A stretch of DNA of 46,461 nt from Cyanobacteria bacterium SBLK (GCA_017746715.1 JAGHZQ010000103.1:1-46461); one strand, 5' to 3'. Positions 24,842 through 33,491 are shown, counted from the first letter of the stretch. The notes: a model not told the origin generated them from the sequence alone. Numbers and translations: made by a program.

Positions 24842-26758
24842 TTACTGACCCACAGCCACAACTTTTTGGCGATTTTTGACCTCCAAATAAACCAAAAGTG
24901 CATTAATATCCGCAGGATTAACCCCACCAATTCGCGAGGCTTGACCGATAGTTAGGGGGCGAACTTGATTTAACTTTTCTCGCGATTCCATTGACAAAGT
25001 TTCCACCTTCATGTAATCCAAATCTTGCGGTAATTTCCGATTGGTATTGCGAGTAATTTGTTCGATTTGATTTTGTTGGCGTTGGATGTATCCCGAATAT
25101 TTAATCTCAATTTCCGCATTTTCCTTTTCCACTTTGTTTAACTCGGTATTTCCCAAACCATACCGATCCAAATCGGCATAATGAAACCCCGATCGCCGCA
25201 ACAAATCCGCCAAAGTAATCGATCCTTTAATTTTCTGCTGCGTTTCCGCCGTAATTTGCCGCCCGATGGCCTCGAGTTCCTTCACTCGCGTGGTATCCAA
25301 TCGCTCTTTTTCTGCCTCGATATTGGCATACTTGCGTTGGAATAATTGCCAACGGCGATCGTCAATCAAACCGATGTCTCGACCCAAGGGGGTGAGACGG
25401 CGATCGGCATTATCGGAACGCAAAAGCAAGCGATATTCGGAACGCGAGGTGAGCATCCGATAGGGTTCTCGTAAATCTTTCGTACACAAGTCATCGATCA
25501 GCGTACCGATGTAACTTTGCTCCCGAGGAAAAACGAGCATTTCTTCACCTTTCACAAAACGTACGGCATTAATCCCCGCCACAATCCCCTGCGCGGCGGC
25601 TTCTTCATATCCCGTCGTTCCGTTAATTTGTCCCGCCGAAAATAACCCCTCAATTTTCTTCGTCATCAATGTCGGATAGCATTGCGTCGCGGGCAAATAG
25701 TCGTATTCTACTGCATAAGCAGGGCGTAACATGACGCAGTTTTCCAATCCCGGCAAAGTTTGCAGCATCCGCAATTGCAAGGTTTCTGGCAACCCTGTAG
25801 AGAAGCCTTGAATGTACAATTCGGGAATTTCTCGTCCTTCCGGTTCGATAAAGATTTGATGAGAATCTTTATGAGCAAAACGCACGATTTTATCTTCAAT
25901 GCTGGGACAGTAACGGGGTCCCTTCGCATCGATAAAACCGCCATAAACCGGAGACAGGTGCAAATTTTCTTGAATGAGACGATGGGTTTCTGCCGTGGTT
26001 CGGGTGAGGTAACAATTCATTTGTTCTCGTTCTACCCAAGCATCGGGATCGAAACTAAACCAGCGTACCTCCTCATCGGGGGGTTGGGGTTCCATTTTCG
26101 TATAATCGACCGATCGCTTGTCCACTCGTGCAGGAGTCCCGGTTTTTAAGCGTCCCGTCTCAAATCCCAGCCGATCGAGAGTATCCGTCAAACCCACGGC
26201 AGCAAATTCTCCTGCTCGTCCCGCAGGCATGGACTTATCTCCGATCCAGATGCGACCGCCGAGAAATGTCCCTGTTGTGAGAATCACGGCTTTGGCCGCA
26301 AAACAAGAACCAAAATAGGTTTGCACCCCTAAAACTTCATCATTTTTCCCCAATACAAAATCCGTCGCCATCCCTTCTCGAATGACCAAATTTTCCTGAT
26401 TTTCAACGATTTCTTTCATCACCCTGGCATATTCCCGCTTATCTGTTTGCGCCCGCAATGCCCATACTGCCGGACCTCGGGAGATATTGAGAACTCGCTT
26501 TTGTAAATAGGTGCGATCGGCCATCTTGCCAATTTCGCCCCCCAACCCATCGACTTCGTGAGTGAGTTGGGATTTCGCCGGACCTCCAACAGCAGGGTTG
26601 CAGGGTTGCCAAGCAATGCGATCGAGATTTAAGGTTAACATCAACGTCCGACACCCCAAACGCGCCCCCGCGAGGGCGGCTTCACAGCCAGAATGTCCGG
26701 CACCGATGATAATGATGTCGAATTCGTCTTGGAAGTCTACGGGGGTTGAAATAGTCAT
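24842..26758 (-). CDS. mnmG: tRNA uridine-5-carboxymethylaminomethyl(34) synthesis enzyme MnmG
   Basis: This 638-aa FAD enzyme, with MnmE, modifies U34 of tRNAs that read two-fold codon boxes. The N-terminal FAD fold is DIIIIGAGHSGCEAALAGARLG; family signatures are CNPAVGGPAKSQLTHEVDGLGGE, GTFLGGRIWIG and NGTTGYEEAAAQGIVAGINA. The C-terminal helical domain that binds MnmE and tRNA ends with IGQASRIGGVNPADINALLVYLE. Length and motifs are normal. The gene ends 3 bp from the stop of the convergent O-antigen remnant. It is a housekeeping gene with no sign of transfer. Confidence 0.98.
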   Translation of the reverse strand: MTISTPVDFQDEFDIIIIGAGHSGCEAALAGARLGCRTLMLTLNLDRIAWQPCNPAVGGPAKSQLTHEVDGLGGEIGKMADRTYLQKRVLNISRGPAVWALRAQTDKREYARVMKEIVENQENLVIREGMATDFVLGKNDEVLGVQTYFGSCFAAKAVILTTGTFLGGRIWIGDKSMPAGRAGEFAAVGLTDTLDRLGFETGRLKTGTPARVDKRSVDYTKMEPQPPDEEVRWFSFDPDAWVEREQMNCYLTRTTAETHRLIQENLHLSPVYGGFIDAKGPRYCPSIEDKIVRFAHKDSHQIFIEPEGREIPELYIQGFSTGLPETLQLRMLQTLPGLENCVMLRPAYAVEYDYLPATQCYPTLMTKKIEGLFSAGQINGTTGYEEAAAQGIVAGINAVRFVKGEEMLVFPREQSYIGTLIDDLCTKDLREPYRMLTSRSEYRLLLRSDNADRRLTPLGRDIGLIDDRRWQLFQRKYANIEAEKERLDTTRVKELEAIGRQITAETQQKIKGSITLADLLRRSGFHYADLDRYGLGNTELNKVEKENAEIEIKYSGYIQRQQNQIEQITRNTNRKLPQDLDYMKVETLSMESREKLNQVRPLTIGQASRIGGVNPADINALLVYLEVKNRQKVVAVGQ

Positions 26759-26880
26759 CGTTTGGGGTTGAATTCGGAATTATCTTTATATTGTAGCGGG
26801 TCGCGTAGAACTGGGTTTGAGGCGCGATCGCGGTGATGGCTGAGGCTGGTTTTCGTTATCTTTAATTCGATCGCAATCAT

Positions 26881-27408
26881 TTATAGTGCCATTGCGGATC
26901 GCGTTGCAAAGATAACAATTGCCACTGCTAATACTGCCAGTATTAGCATTAATATCGACCATTTGACTGTAGCGGTCGAGTCGATCGCGATCGCATTGCG
27001 TCCGTCGATTGGGGTCTGAATGCTATCTTGCATGGCTTGTGCGGCGGCGATCGTCAAAGGGAGAGCGATCGCCGTCCCCGCGATTTCAATGCTGAATAGG
27101 GCGAGGGGCATGGCATCGGGAGAAATGGGAAACAGACCGCCTAAGTCAAGGGTATAGGTGAAAAAATAGGACAGGCCAAAAATGGCAGAGGCAAGAAATG
27201 ACCAACGTTGTTCTTGCCAGACAAAATAAGCCAGCAATAAACTGCCAATATTCAACGAAGTCAAGAAGATATTGAAACTCCCCAAAATAATCGGATCGAT
27301 GTGGGCAAAACTGCGGGTTTCGATCGGCCCTCCCGGAATGAGGGTGCTTAACAAAACCGACGATAACACTAAAAGTCCGGAGAGCCAATATTTGCGAGAA
27401 GTCATCAT
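26881..27408 (-). CDS. Membrane protein of unknown function (TetR-linked, gene 2)
   Basis: This 175-aa protein has about five transmembrane helices and a conserved-looking TYTLDLGGLFPISPDAMP loop. I set the start at ATG 27408 (MMTSRKYWLSG) behind a GAGGTAAAAATA ribosome binding site; the frame runs 12 codons further. It lies 45 bp downstream of a second membrane-protein gene, and both are divergent from a TetR regulator with a double operator. The module may respond to and remove or sense a small molecule. No family name is offered. Confidence 0.72.
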   Translation of the reverse strand: MMTSRKYWLSGLLVLSSVLLSTLIPGGPIETRSFAHIDPIILGSFNIFLTSLNIGSLLLAYFVWQEQRWSFLASAIFGLSYFFTYTLDLGGLFPISPDAMPLALFSIEIAGTAIALPLTIAAAQAMQDSIQTPIDGRNAIAIDSTATVKWSILMLILAVLAVAIVIFATRSAMAL

Positions 27409-27453
27409 TATTTTTACCTCAAGGTGAGAATCTATAGGTGTCAAAGATTTGAT

Positions 27454-28083
27454 TTAGCGATCGCTTTCGGAAGAAGGGGGCGTTTCTGGCAATAAATGGC
27501 TTACCAACAGTTTGAGCATCAAAAAGGGCAAAAACCACTCTAATCCAGAGGTTGGGGAGAGCCAATAGAAATCCCCCAGCAGTGCCAGTCCGTATAATCC
27601 CAAAGCGATCGGGCGTTGCAGATAAAGAGGCGATCTCAAAATCGCGATCGCGGCAACGAGTAAATAGCTTGAAACAAGGAAGAAAAATCCCCAATCATTG
27701 CCCCGAAAGAGCATCGCGACAACAAAAATATGAACGATATGAAAACTAACAAAACCAAAATGTTGCTGCCATCCTTGACTGGGACGATGATACCAACGCT
27801 TGGCTGTTATCGTGGCATTTGTGAGGATACCGCCGACGCAATCTAGTCCGAGGAAGGCGATAATCCCCAGTTGGAGAGTTGTCCAAGCATGAGGCAGGGT
27901 TAAGGCATAGAGGGGAGCAATAATCGCGGCGGCGATCGCGGGCAGGAGTTGCAATCCTAATTCTGCTGGTGTTGCTCCCGGACCGATGAAGCGATCGATT
28001 ACTCCTGTCCAGCCCGATCGCGGTACGGGAAATTCTCCGTAAAACGGGGAAAATTCGAGATTTTGATGGCGTTCGACCTGCAT
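27454..28083 (-). CDS. Membrane protein of unknown function (TetR-linked, gene 1)
   Basis: This 209-aa protein has about six hydrophobic helices: LLPAIAAAIIAPLYALTL, LGIIAFLGLDCVGGILTNAT, the His-bearing FVSFHIVHIFVVAMLF, FFFLVSSYLLVAAIAIL and others. Its N-terminal 45 residues are soluble. It is the first gene after the divergent promoter shared with tetR, and its start lies about 15 bp from the operator, so it is very probably repressed by that regulator. The function is not recognised. A role in lipid or small-molecule handling would be speculation. Confidence 0.72.
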   Translation of the reverse strand: MQVERHQNLEFSPFYGEFPVPRSGWTGVIDRFIGPGATPAELGLQLLPAIAAAIIAPLYALTLPHAWTTLQLGIIAFLGLDCVGGILTNATITAKRWYHRPSQGWQQHFGFVSFHIVHIFVVAMLFRGNDWGFFFLVSSYLLVAAIAILRSPLYLQRPIALGLYGLALLGDFYWLSPTSGLEWFLPFLMLKLLVSHLLPETPPSSESDR

Positions 28084-28097
28084 GACCGTTTCGACCT

Positions 28098-28136
28098 CAT
28101 AACAGTTGTTATGTTAATTTTATAACAACTGTTATG
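28098..28136. promoter_or_regulatory. Double palindromic operator for the TetR regulator
   Basis: CATAACAGTTGTTAT (28098-28112) and its exact reverse complement ATAACAACTGTTATG (28122-28136) flank a 9-bp spacer. Each arm is itself near-palindromic (ATAACA..TGTTAT), giving two dimer sites. It lies between the tetR start and the divergent membrane-protein genes. Confidence 0.8.
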
Positions 28137-28174
28137 ATAAGCTGTCAAGAGATAACCGCAAAAATAATTCGAGG

Positions 28175-28762
28175 ATGTCTCAACAGAATCGCCGTCTCGA
28201 AGTTTCCGAAGCCGCTTGGCGGGTCATTGTCCGGGAAGGATTGGATCGCACCAGCTTGCGAGCGATCGCTCAAGAAATGGGCTGCACGACTGGGGTTGTG
28301 ACCCATTATTTTCGCAACAAGCAAGAGCTCATTTTATTTGCCCTGACCCAAGTGACGGAGCGACTGAAAACGGCAATGGAGCGATCGCTCGAGTCCGCGT
28401 CTGGGGTAGAAAGATTGATCGCCATCCTCTGTGCTTTTTTGCCTCTCGATGCAAAACGACAAGAAATTGTACGAGTTTGGCTGGCTTTTTTAGGGTATGC
28501 GGTAGGACGGGAAACTCTGATGAAGGAACATCAGCAGAGTGCGACACAATTAAGAGAGATATTAGTGAAAGAACTAAAAGTATTGCAAAATTCTCGTTTA
28601 TTGCAATCCGATATAGACCCTAATATCGAAGCTAATGCCTTACTGGCTTTAGCGAATGGGGTTAGCCTCGATTCATTGATTCAAGCAGATTGCTTGACTC
28701 CAGCACAGCAAGAATCGGTCATTCGGGAATATGTAGAGCGGAAATTGATTTTTAAGGCGTGA
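28175..28762 (+). CDS. TetR-family transcriptional regulator
   Basis: This 195-aa protein has a TetR N-terminal DNA-binding domain: RLEVSEAAWRVIVREGLDRT, then SLRAIAQEMGCTTGVVTHYFRNKQELI with the helix-turn-helix. The C-terminal half is a helical ligand-binding/dimer domain, similar in size to BetI/AcrR-type members. ATG 28175 has GAGG just before it. The double operator at 28098-28136 lies 39 bp upstream, so it probably represses itself and the two divergent membrane genes. Its 3' end overlaps the convergent acetyltransferase gene by 11 bp. The inducer is unknown. Confidence 0.92.
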   Translation: MSQQNRRLEVSEAAWRVIVREGLDRTSLRAIAQEMGCTTGVVTHYFRNKQELILFALTQVTERLKTAMERSLESASGVERLIAILCAFLPLDAKRQEIVRVWLAFLGYAVGRETLMKEHQQSATQLREILVKELKVLQNSRLLQSDIDPNIEANALLALANGVSLDSLIQADCLTPAQQESVIREYVERKLIFKA

Positions 28763-29213
28763 TATCAAAGTGCAAAACATCTTCTCGCGTCCCCAGTTTA
28801 GTATAGAGGGCGATCGCCGGCTCGTCGCCATAGTCAGCTTGAATGAAGATAACATAAGCACCGCGATCGCGGGCGATACTTTTAAGTTCGTTAATGAGAG
28901 CCGTGGCGATGCCTTGGCGGCGATGTTCCCTCAATACTGCCAGATCGTAGATATAAATTTCGCTGCGCTCTTGCTCGAATTTGTGCAGTTCGTAGGCGGT
29001 CAAACCCCCAATGACCTCACCCTCCTTTAAGGCAACCAGCGCGATACAATACTCTCTAGCGAGGAGTTTGACCAGATAATCCGTATCGGGCTGCGATCGG
29101 CAATAAGTCTCTACATCCTCAAACGCATCGCCAAAAACCCGGAGCAAATCTCGAATGAGCTTTGTGTCTGATGTGGAGAGATGTTGGATGACAATAGGAC
29201 GGGTCGCGTTCAT
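28752..29213 (-). CDS. AAC(3)-I-family aminoglycoside N-acetyltransferase homologue (GNAT)
   Basis: This 153-aa GNAT acetyltransferase resembles the AAC(3)-I aminoglycoside-modifying enzymes almost throughout: VFGDAFEDVETYCRSQPDTD, RSEIYIYDLAV, the acetyl-CoA motif EHRRQGIATALINELK, then GAYVIFIQADYGDEPAIALY and TKLGTREDVLHFDI. Known AAC(3)-I proteins acetylate the 3-amino group of gentamicin-type drugs, often from integrons. Here the gene is chromosomal in a cyanobacterium, with no integron or transposase around it, so the natural substrate may be another amine or a protein. It overlaps the end of tetR convergently. Confidence 0.88.
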   Translation of the reverse strand: MNATRPIVIQHLSTSDTKLIRDLLRVFGDAFEDVETYCRSQPDTDYLVKLLAREYCIALVALKEGEVIGGLTAYELHKFEQERSEIYIYDLAVLREHRRQGIATALINELKSIARDRGAYVIFIQADYGDEPAIALYTKLGTREDVLHFDITP

Positions 29214-29335
29214 CGGGCGATCGCAAGTATTTTACTGTTGGTAGAATACCGTTTTAAGGGAAAATTGGAAGGACAAATTTTCGCTCGACCATTATAAAAT
29301 TTGTTGAACGTCTTCCAATCCATTGCTTTTAGAGA

Positions 29336-30361
29336 ATGTCCCGAGCCAAAGCCCTGCAATTTTATATTCTAACTCGCCTGCTGCTTGCCCCTTTGATGTT
29401 GCTAACTATTGTGACATTGGTTTTTCTGCTGCTGCGAGCGACCCCCGGCGATCCTGCCGATGCCATCTTGGGAAATCGCGCCCCGGAAGCCGCCAAAGAA
29501 GCCCTGAGAGAGCGTCTTGGCTTGGCGGATCCCCTCTGGTTGCAATATTTCCGATATTTAGGGCAACTCCTGCGCTTCGATTTGGGGGAATCCCTCTCAA
29601 GTCAGGGACTTCCGGTGTGGGATGTCATTCAGCAGCATTTTCCCGCGACAGTAGAATTGACCTTTTTTGGCATGGCGATCGCGGTTCTTTTAGGCGTTAC
29701 CGTGGGCATGCTGGCAGCTTCTCGTCCGGGGACGGCGATGGATGTGGGAGGGCGTTTATTTGGCATTATCACCTACTCTCTGCCCCTGTTTTGGATGGGG
29801 ATGGTATTTCAACTCATTTTCTCAGTGCAATTAGGCTGGTTTCCCCTGGGAACCCGCTATCCTATCAATGTACTGCCCCCTTCGCAAATTACCGGACTCT
29901 ATACCCTCGATAGTCTCCTCACTGGGAATTTAGGACAATTTTTTATCGCACTTTACTATCTCGTTTTGCCCTGCTGTTCTTTAGGCTTACTTTTAAGCGG
30001 GATTTTCGAGCGTATCGTGCGAGTAAATTTGAAACATACCCTCAAAGCCGATTATATCGAAGCTGCTCGCGCCCGAGGGATTCCCGAAAGACGCATTTTA
30101 TTTGCCCATGCCTTTAAAAATGCCCTCATTCCCGTGATTACCGTTCTCGGGTTAACCATTGCGGCTTTATTAGGAGGGGCAGTTTTAACAGAAGTCACGT
30201 TTTCTTGGCCGGGTTTGGGGAACCGATTGTACGAGGCGATTACTTTGCGGGATTATCCCACAGTACAAGGAATTATGGTCTTTTTTGGGATAATTGTAGT
30301 CATTGCCAGCATTGCGATCGATATTATTAATGCTTACATCGATCCGCGAATTCGTTATTAA
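29336..30361 (+). CDS. Peptide/nickel-type ABC transporter permease (DppB-like)
   Basis: This 341-aa inner-membrane permease is of the binding-protein-dependent type. The N-terminal helix is followed by LRATPGDPADAILGNRAP, typical of DppB/OppB, and six core helices. The EAA loop that contacts the ATPase is visible: DYIEAARARGIPERRILFAH. The closing block LTEVTFSWPGLGNRLYEAI is also characteristic. Di/oligopeptide or similar substrates are usual. No partner permease, ATPase or binding protein is adjacent, an orphan placement common in cyanobacteria. The start is ATG 29336. Confidence 0.92.
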   Translation: MSRAKALQFYILTRLLLAPLMLLTIVTLVFLLLRATPGDPADAILGNRAPEAAKEALRERLGLADPLWLQYFRYLGQLLRFDLGESLSSQGLPVWDVIQQHFPATVELTFFGMAIAVLLGVTVGMLAASRPGTAMDVGGRLFGIITYSLPLFWMGMVFQLIFSVQLGWFPLGTRYPINVLPPSQITGLYTLDSLLTGNLGQFFIALYYLVLPCCSLGLLLSGIFERIVRVNLKHTLKADYIEAARARGIPERRILFAHAFKNALIPVITVLGLTIAALLGGAVLTEVTFSWPGLGNRLYEAITLRDYPTVQGIMVFFGIIVVIASIAIDIINAYIDPRIRY

Positions 30362-30369
30362 ATTCTCTC

Positions 30370-30420
30370 ATTTTGATGCTGCGATCGCTCAAATTATCTT
30401 GGCGATCGCGGCATCAAAAT
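30370..30420. terminator. 19-bp hairpin built on two HIP1 sites between convergent genes
   Basis: Arms 30370-30388 and 30402-30420 pair over 19 bases (one G-U wobble) around a 13-nt loop; each arm contains GCGATCGC. It begins 9 bp after the permease stop, and the right arm encodes the last codons of the convergent hypothetical gene. It probably ends transcription from both sides, though no T run follows. Confidence 0.55.
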
Positions 30421-30727
30421 CCTCCTCTGAAATCACTTCAGCATTTCCGATAATAGAAATTGTGGGGATTTGGGTTTCAAAGTTAAGAAACAAGAGTTCG
30501 ATTTTGTTTTTATTGATTCTGGCTTCTTTACAACCATAGAGAATCGGTTCTTGGGTGGGAGGAATTATAATATAGAATTCAAAAGCAGAAAGAAATTCAA
30601 GGGTATGTACCGTGCCTAATTCTGCCGTTTCCGAGGAGTAAAAGTTTTTAACGGGAGGTGTAAACAGTGTAGTAGGAAGGGGAATTTTTCCATAAGAAAT
30701 CGATTTTAGTTCGCATTTAATTCTCAT
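30389..30727 (-). CDS. Hypothetical protein
   Basis: No family is recognised for this 112-aa protein. It is mixed alpha/beta without a signal peptide or membrane segment: FYIIIPPTQEPILYG and KIELLFLNFETQIPTISII look like strands, and the C-terminus EEDFDAAIAKII is a short acidic helix. ATG 30727 was chosen because GAGGAGAG lies about 9 nt upstream; a TTG six codons earlier is unlikely. Its C-terminal codons lie inside the strong hairpin 30370-30420. It stands alone between the permease and repeat-rich DNA. Confidence 0.6.
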   Translation of the reverse strand: MRIKCELKSISYGKIPLPTTLFTPPVKNFYSSETAELGTVHTLEFLSAFEFYIIIPPTQEPILYGCKEARINKNKIELLFLNFETQIPTISIIGNAEVISEEDFDAAIAKII

Positions 30728-30883
30728 TAGTTTTGCTCTCCTCAAGCAAATTGGCAGTAAAATCTTAGCATATCGATGCGATCGCTGGGTTGATTGGAAG
30801 ATGTTCGCGGAAATGCGATCGCGCTTTCTATTCTTATATCAAATCCGGAAAATCAACCCCAAAATAGCTCCTAATATTTCAGA

Positions 30884-30942
30884 GGGTGCAAGCATTGCCC
30901 CCCTACAGGAGATTTCTGGGTACAGGGCAAACGCTTGCGCCC
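30884..30942. repeat. Dispersed palindromic repeat (GGGTGCAAGCATTGCCC type)
   Basis: GGGTGCAAGCATTGCCCC and GGGCAAACGCTTGCGCCC form an imperfect inverted repeat around a short centre. Sequences of this GCAAGCxTTGC type recur in cyanobacterial intergenic DNA. It lies next to the decayed ATPase gene. Confidence 0.6.
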
Positions 30943-30967
30943 ATAAATTACCAATTTCGAGTCGATA

Positions 30968-31760
30968 TTATAACTGTTTCACCGGATTTGATGTTAAATG
31001 GAAGTCAAAACAATTCAAAATTTGATTCACAATTGCGGCTTGTAAACTTTCTCCGGATAAGGGGAATTTTTTCTCTTTGATAATCCAACTATTGAGAAGC
31101 AAGAGCAAGTTACGAGTATGTCCGCCGCTAATTTGACAGAGCTTGTTTAATACTTCATCGTTTTTAAAAAGTTCGGGAAAGGCTCTCGCTAAAACCATTT
31201 GATAAAGGAGTTCGATACCTTAATCTTTCAAAGATGACCAATCTTGCAAATTGAGAAATGCTTCTCCTAACTCATTGATAAAATTTGGAATCCCCCCTAA
31301 CCCCCCTTCGTATGGTATCTTGTAAATTAACTCGTACTGCTTCTTCTGTAATCGGTAAACTAATGGGCTTACCAAAACTCTTAAAATCCATTGCCAGTTC
31401 TTCAAACCGACCGATCATCGTATCATTCACCCAGAACACGATTGGAAAGGAAAAATCTGCAACAAACTTCTCTCGTAAATTGTTCGTTGAAGCCAAGAAC
31501 TCCACAATATTCTCAACATTCACAAGCCCATAAATCATCAAAGCCGTCGGATTTTCCTTCGCTACAAATGCCTTTAATTTTCGATATAAACTCTCATCCT
31601 CCGCTTGCAACTCTATCTCGGAAATATCGCAACTCTTCCGTAACTGCTGCATCATCTCATCTCGCAACTTCCTATAATTACAACGGGCAAAAAACAAGGA
31701 AACTTGCCCCTTATCTGCCGCGATCGCCCAAACTAGATCCTCAATCGTATAAGTTTCCAT
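30968..31760 (-). pseudogene. Decayed AAA-ATPase-type gene, interrupted by a repeat and a stop
   Basis: One reading frame (start ATG 31760) gives METYTIEDLVWAIAADKGQ...FPIVFWVNDTMIGRFEELA, the opening of a cyanobacterial ATPase-associated family, to about 31312. There a GGGGGGTTAGGGGGGATT repeat fragment (31289-31310) breaks it. The next frame continues FINELGEAFLNLQDWSSLKD, meets an in-frame TAA (31220-31222), then IELLYQMVLARAFPELF and CQISGGHTRNLLLLLNSW, an AAA-domain tail. The two parts may come from one gene or from two neighbours. The frame change, stop and repeat make it non-functional. Confidence 0.75.
31289..31310. repeat. MITE-type CCCCCC fragment inside the pseudogene
   Basis: AATCCCCCCTAACCCCCC followed by TTCG matches the arm type of the element at 14336-14423. 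It sits exactly where the reading frame of the ATPase gene breaks. Confidence 0.6.
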
Positions 31761-31932
31761 CCGCGAACCCCATCGCAATCGATAGACTCCATTCTAACAA
31801 AAGAATAAATTTAGCTGTCTCCCTGAGAGAATTCTTTTCACTTTTTAGGCAAAGCTCGTAGAGGCTCGGTAGCAGATTTGCTAGCGGAGTTAGACGGTTG
31901 AAAAATCTCATTTGGAGTATGTCACGTTTAAC

Positions 31933-31961
31933 AAAAAGCAGCCACCCCGAAAGGTAGCTGC
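31933..31961 (-). terminator. Rho-independent terminator of glnA
   Basis: On the minus strand, GCAGCTACC pairs with GGTGGCTGC (one G-U) around a short loop and is followed by five Ts. It lies 23 bp behind the glnA stop. Confidence 0.88.
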
Positions 31962-31983
31962 AAGCTAATCTTAAAAAAGACAA

Positions 31984-33405
31984 TTAAGCGTCGTAATACA
32001 AGGCAAACTCAAACGGATGGGGACGCAAGCGCATGGGATTGATTTCCGTATCTAACTTGTAAGAAATCCAATTCTCGATAAAGTCTTCCGTAAAGACCCC
32101 AGGGCCTGTCAAGAATTCGTGATCGTTTTGCAAATTCTCCAACGCATCTTCCAAAGAACCCGGGGTGCTGGGAATCTTGCTCAATTCTTCAGGGGACAAG
32201 TCGTAAATATCCACATCCAAAGAAGAACCGGGATCGATCTGATTCTTAATGCCATCAATTCCCGCCAACAACATCGCTGCAAAAGCCAAATAAGGATTCG
32301 CCATGGCATCGGGGCAACGGAACTCGAGACGCTTTGCTTTGGGACTCGGACCCGAAAGGGGAATGCGAACCGAAGCCGAACGATTACCTTGAGAATAAGC
32401 CAAGTTAACTGGAGCCTCAAATCCGGGAACCAACCGCTTGTAAGAATTCATCGTCGGGTTGGTAAAGGCCAATACAGCCGGGGCGTGCTTGAGCAATCCG
32501 CCGATATAATGCAATGCTAATTGACTGAGATTGGCGTAACCATCGCCCCAGAAAAGAGGATTGCCATCTTTCCAGATCGATTGGTGGGTGTGCATCCCGG
32601 AACCATTATCGTTATATAAAGGTTTGGGCATGAAAGTCGCACTGCGTCCGTACTTCTTCGCAACATTCTTAACGACATACTTATAAGTCATCAAGTCGTC
32701 TGCCGCTTTAATAATGGTGTTGAAACGAATGCCCAATTCGTTCTGACCGCCCGTTGCTACCTCGTGGTGATGCTTCTCGATGGGAACGCCGCAAGCCTTC
32801 ATGGTTAACAGCATTTCCGTCCGCATATCCTGTAGGGTATCCGTAGGTGCAACGGGGAAATAACCTTCTTTATAGCGGGGTTTGTAACCGAGGTTGCCGC
32901 CAACTTCTTCCCGTCCGGAATTCCAACGCCCTTCAATGCTATCGACGTAGTAGTAACCTTCATGTTCGTTTTGGTCGAAGCGCACATCATCGAAAATGAA
33001 AAACTCCGCTTCCGGACCGAAAAATGCCGTGTCGCCGATTCCCGTACTTCTGAGATATTCAATCGCTTTGGTGGCAATGCTGCGAGGATCGCGAGAATAT
33101 AATTCGCCCGTGCGCGGTTCTTTAATCGTGCAGATCATGCTCAGGGTCTTTTCTTTATAAAACGGATCGATCCACGCTGTTGTGGGATCGGCCACCATTG
33201 ACATATCCGATTCATTAATTGCCTTCCAACCGCGAATACTCGAACCATCAAAAGCAACACCATCAGTAAAAGCGCTTTCGTCAATTTGATCTTGATAAAA
33301 AGAACAGTGCTGCCACGTTCCGGGTAAATCGATAAATTTTAAGTCGATGATTTCGATGTTTTCATCCTGAATCATCTTTAAGACTTCTTGGGCTGTTTCG
33401 GGCAT
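31984..33405 (-). CDS. glnA: Glutamine synthetase type I
   Basis: This enzyme makes glutamine from glutamate, ammonia and ATP and is the entry point of nitrogen assimilation (GS-GOGAT). The 473-aa protein has the beta-grasp opening (DLKFIDLPGTWQH), FDGSSIRGWKAINESDM, the metal-ligand FFGPEAEFF, the ATP-binding KHHHEVATGGQNELG and KPLYNDNGSGMHTHQS, and RSASVRIP. The C-terminus MRLRPHPFEFALYYDA carries the Tyr adenylylated in enterics; cyanobacteria instead use small inactivating factors. Transcription is probably driven by the NtcA-type promoter at 33450-33491 and ends at the hairpin 31933-31961. The length is standard for the dodecameric enzyme. Confidence 0.98.
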   Translation of the reverse strand: MPETAQEVLKMIQDENIEIIDLKFIDLPGTWQHCSFYQDQIDESAFTDGVAFDGSSIRGWKAINESDMSMVADPTTAWIDPFYKEKTLSMICTIKEPRTGELYSRDPRSIATKAIEYLRSTGIGDTAFFGPEAEFFIFDDVRFDQNEHEGYYYVDSIEGRWNSGREEVGGNLGYKPRYKEGYFPVAPTDTLQDMRTEMLLTMKACGVPIEKHHHEVATGGQNELGIRFNTIIKAADDLMTYKYVVKNVAKKYGRSATFMPKPLYNDNGSGMHTHQSIWKDGNPLFWGDGYANLSQLALHYIGGLLKHAPAVLAFTNPTMNSYKRLVPGFEAPVNLAYSQGNRSASVRIPLSGPSPKAKRLEFRCPDAMANPYLAFAAMLLAGIDGIKNQIDPGSSLDVDIYDLSPEELSKIPSTPGSLEDALENLQNDHEFLTGPGVFTEDFIENWISYKLDTEINPMRLRPHPFEFALYYDA

Positions 33406-33449
33406 ATGAGGAGTGACTCCTTAAATTCGTTGCGTCTTTCAGAATCCTA

Positions 33450-33491
33450 ATCGTAGGGAGAGGGAGGGGGCGATTTTGTATGATCCGATAC
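33450..33491 (-). promoter_or_regulatory. NtcA-activated (class II) promoter of glnA
   Basis: The palindrome GTA-TGATCCGA-TAC (33478-33491) is the NtcA consensus GTAN8TAC. Read on the minus strand, it is followed after exactly 22 bp by the -10 box TACGAT (33450-33455), i.e. TAN3T. This is the canonical arrangement for nitrogen-stress activation and lies about 70 bp upstream of the glnA start codon. Confidence 0.9.
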
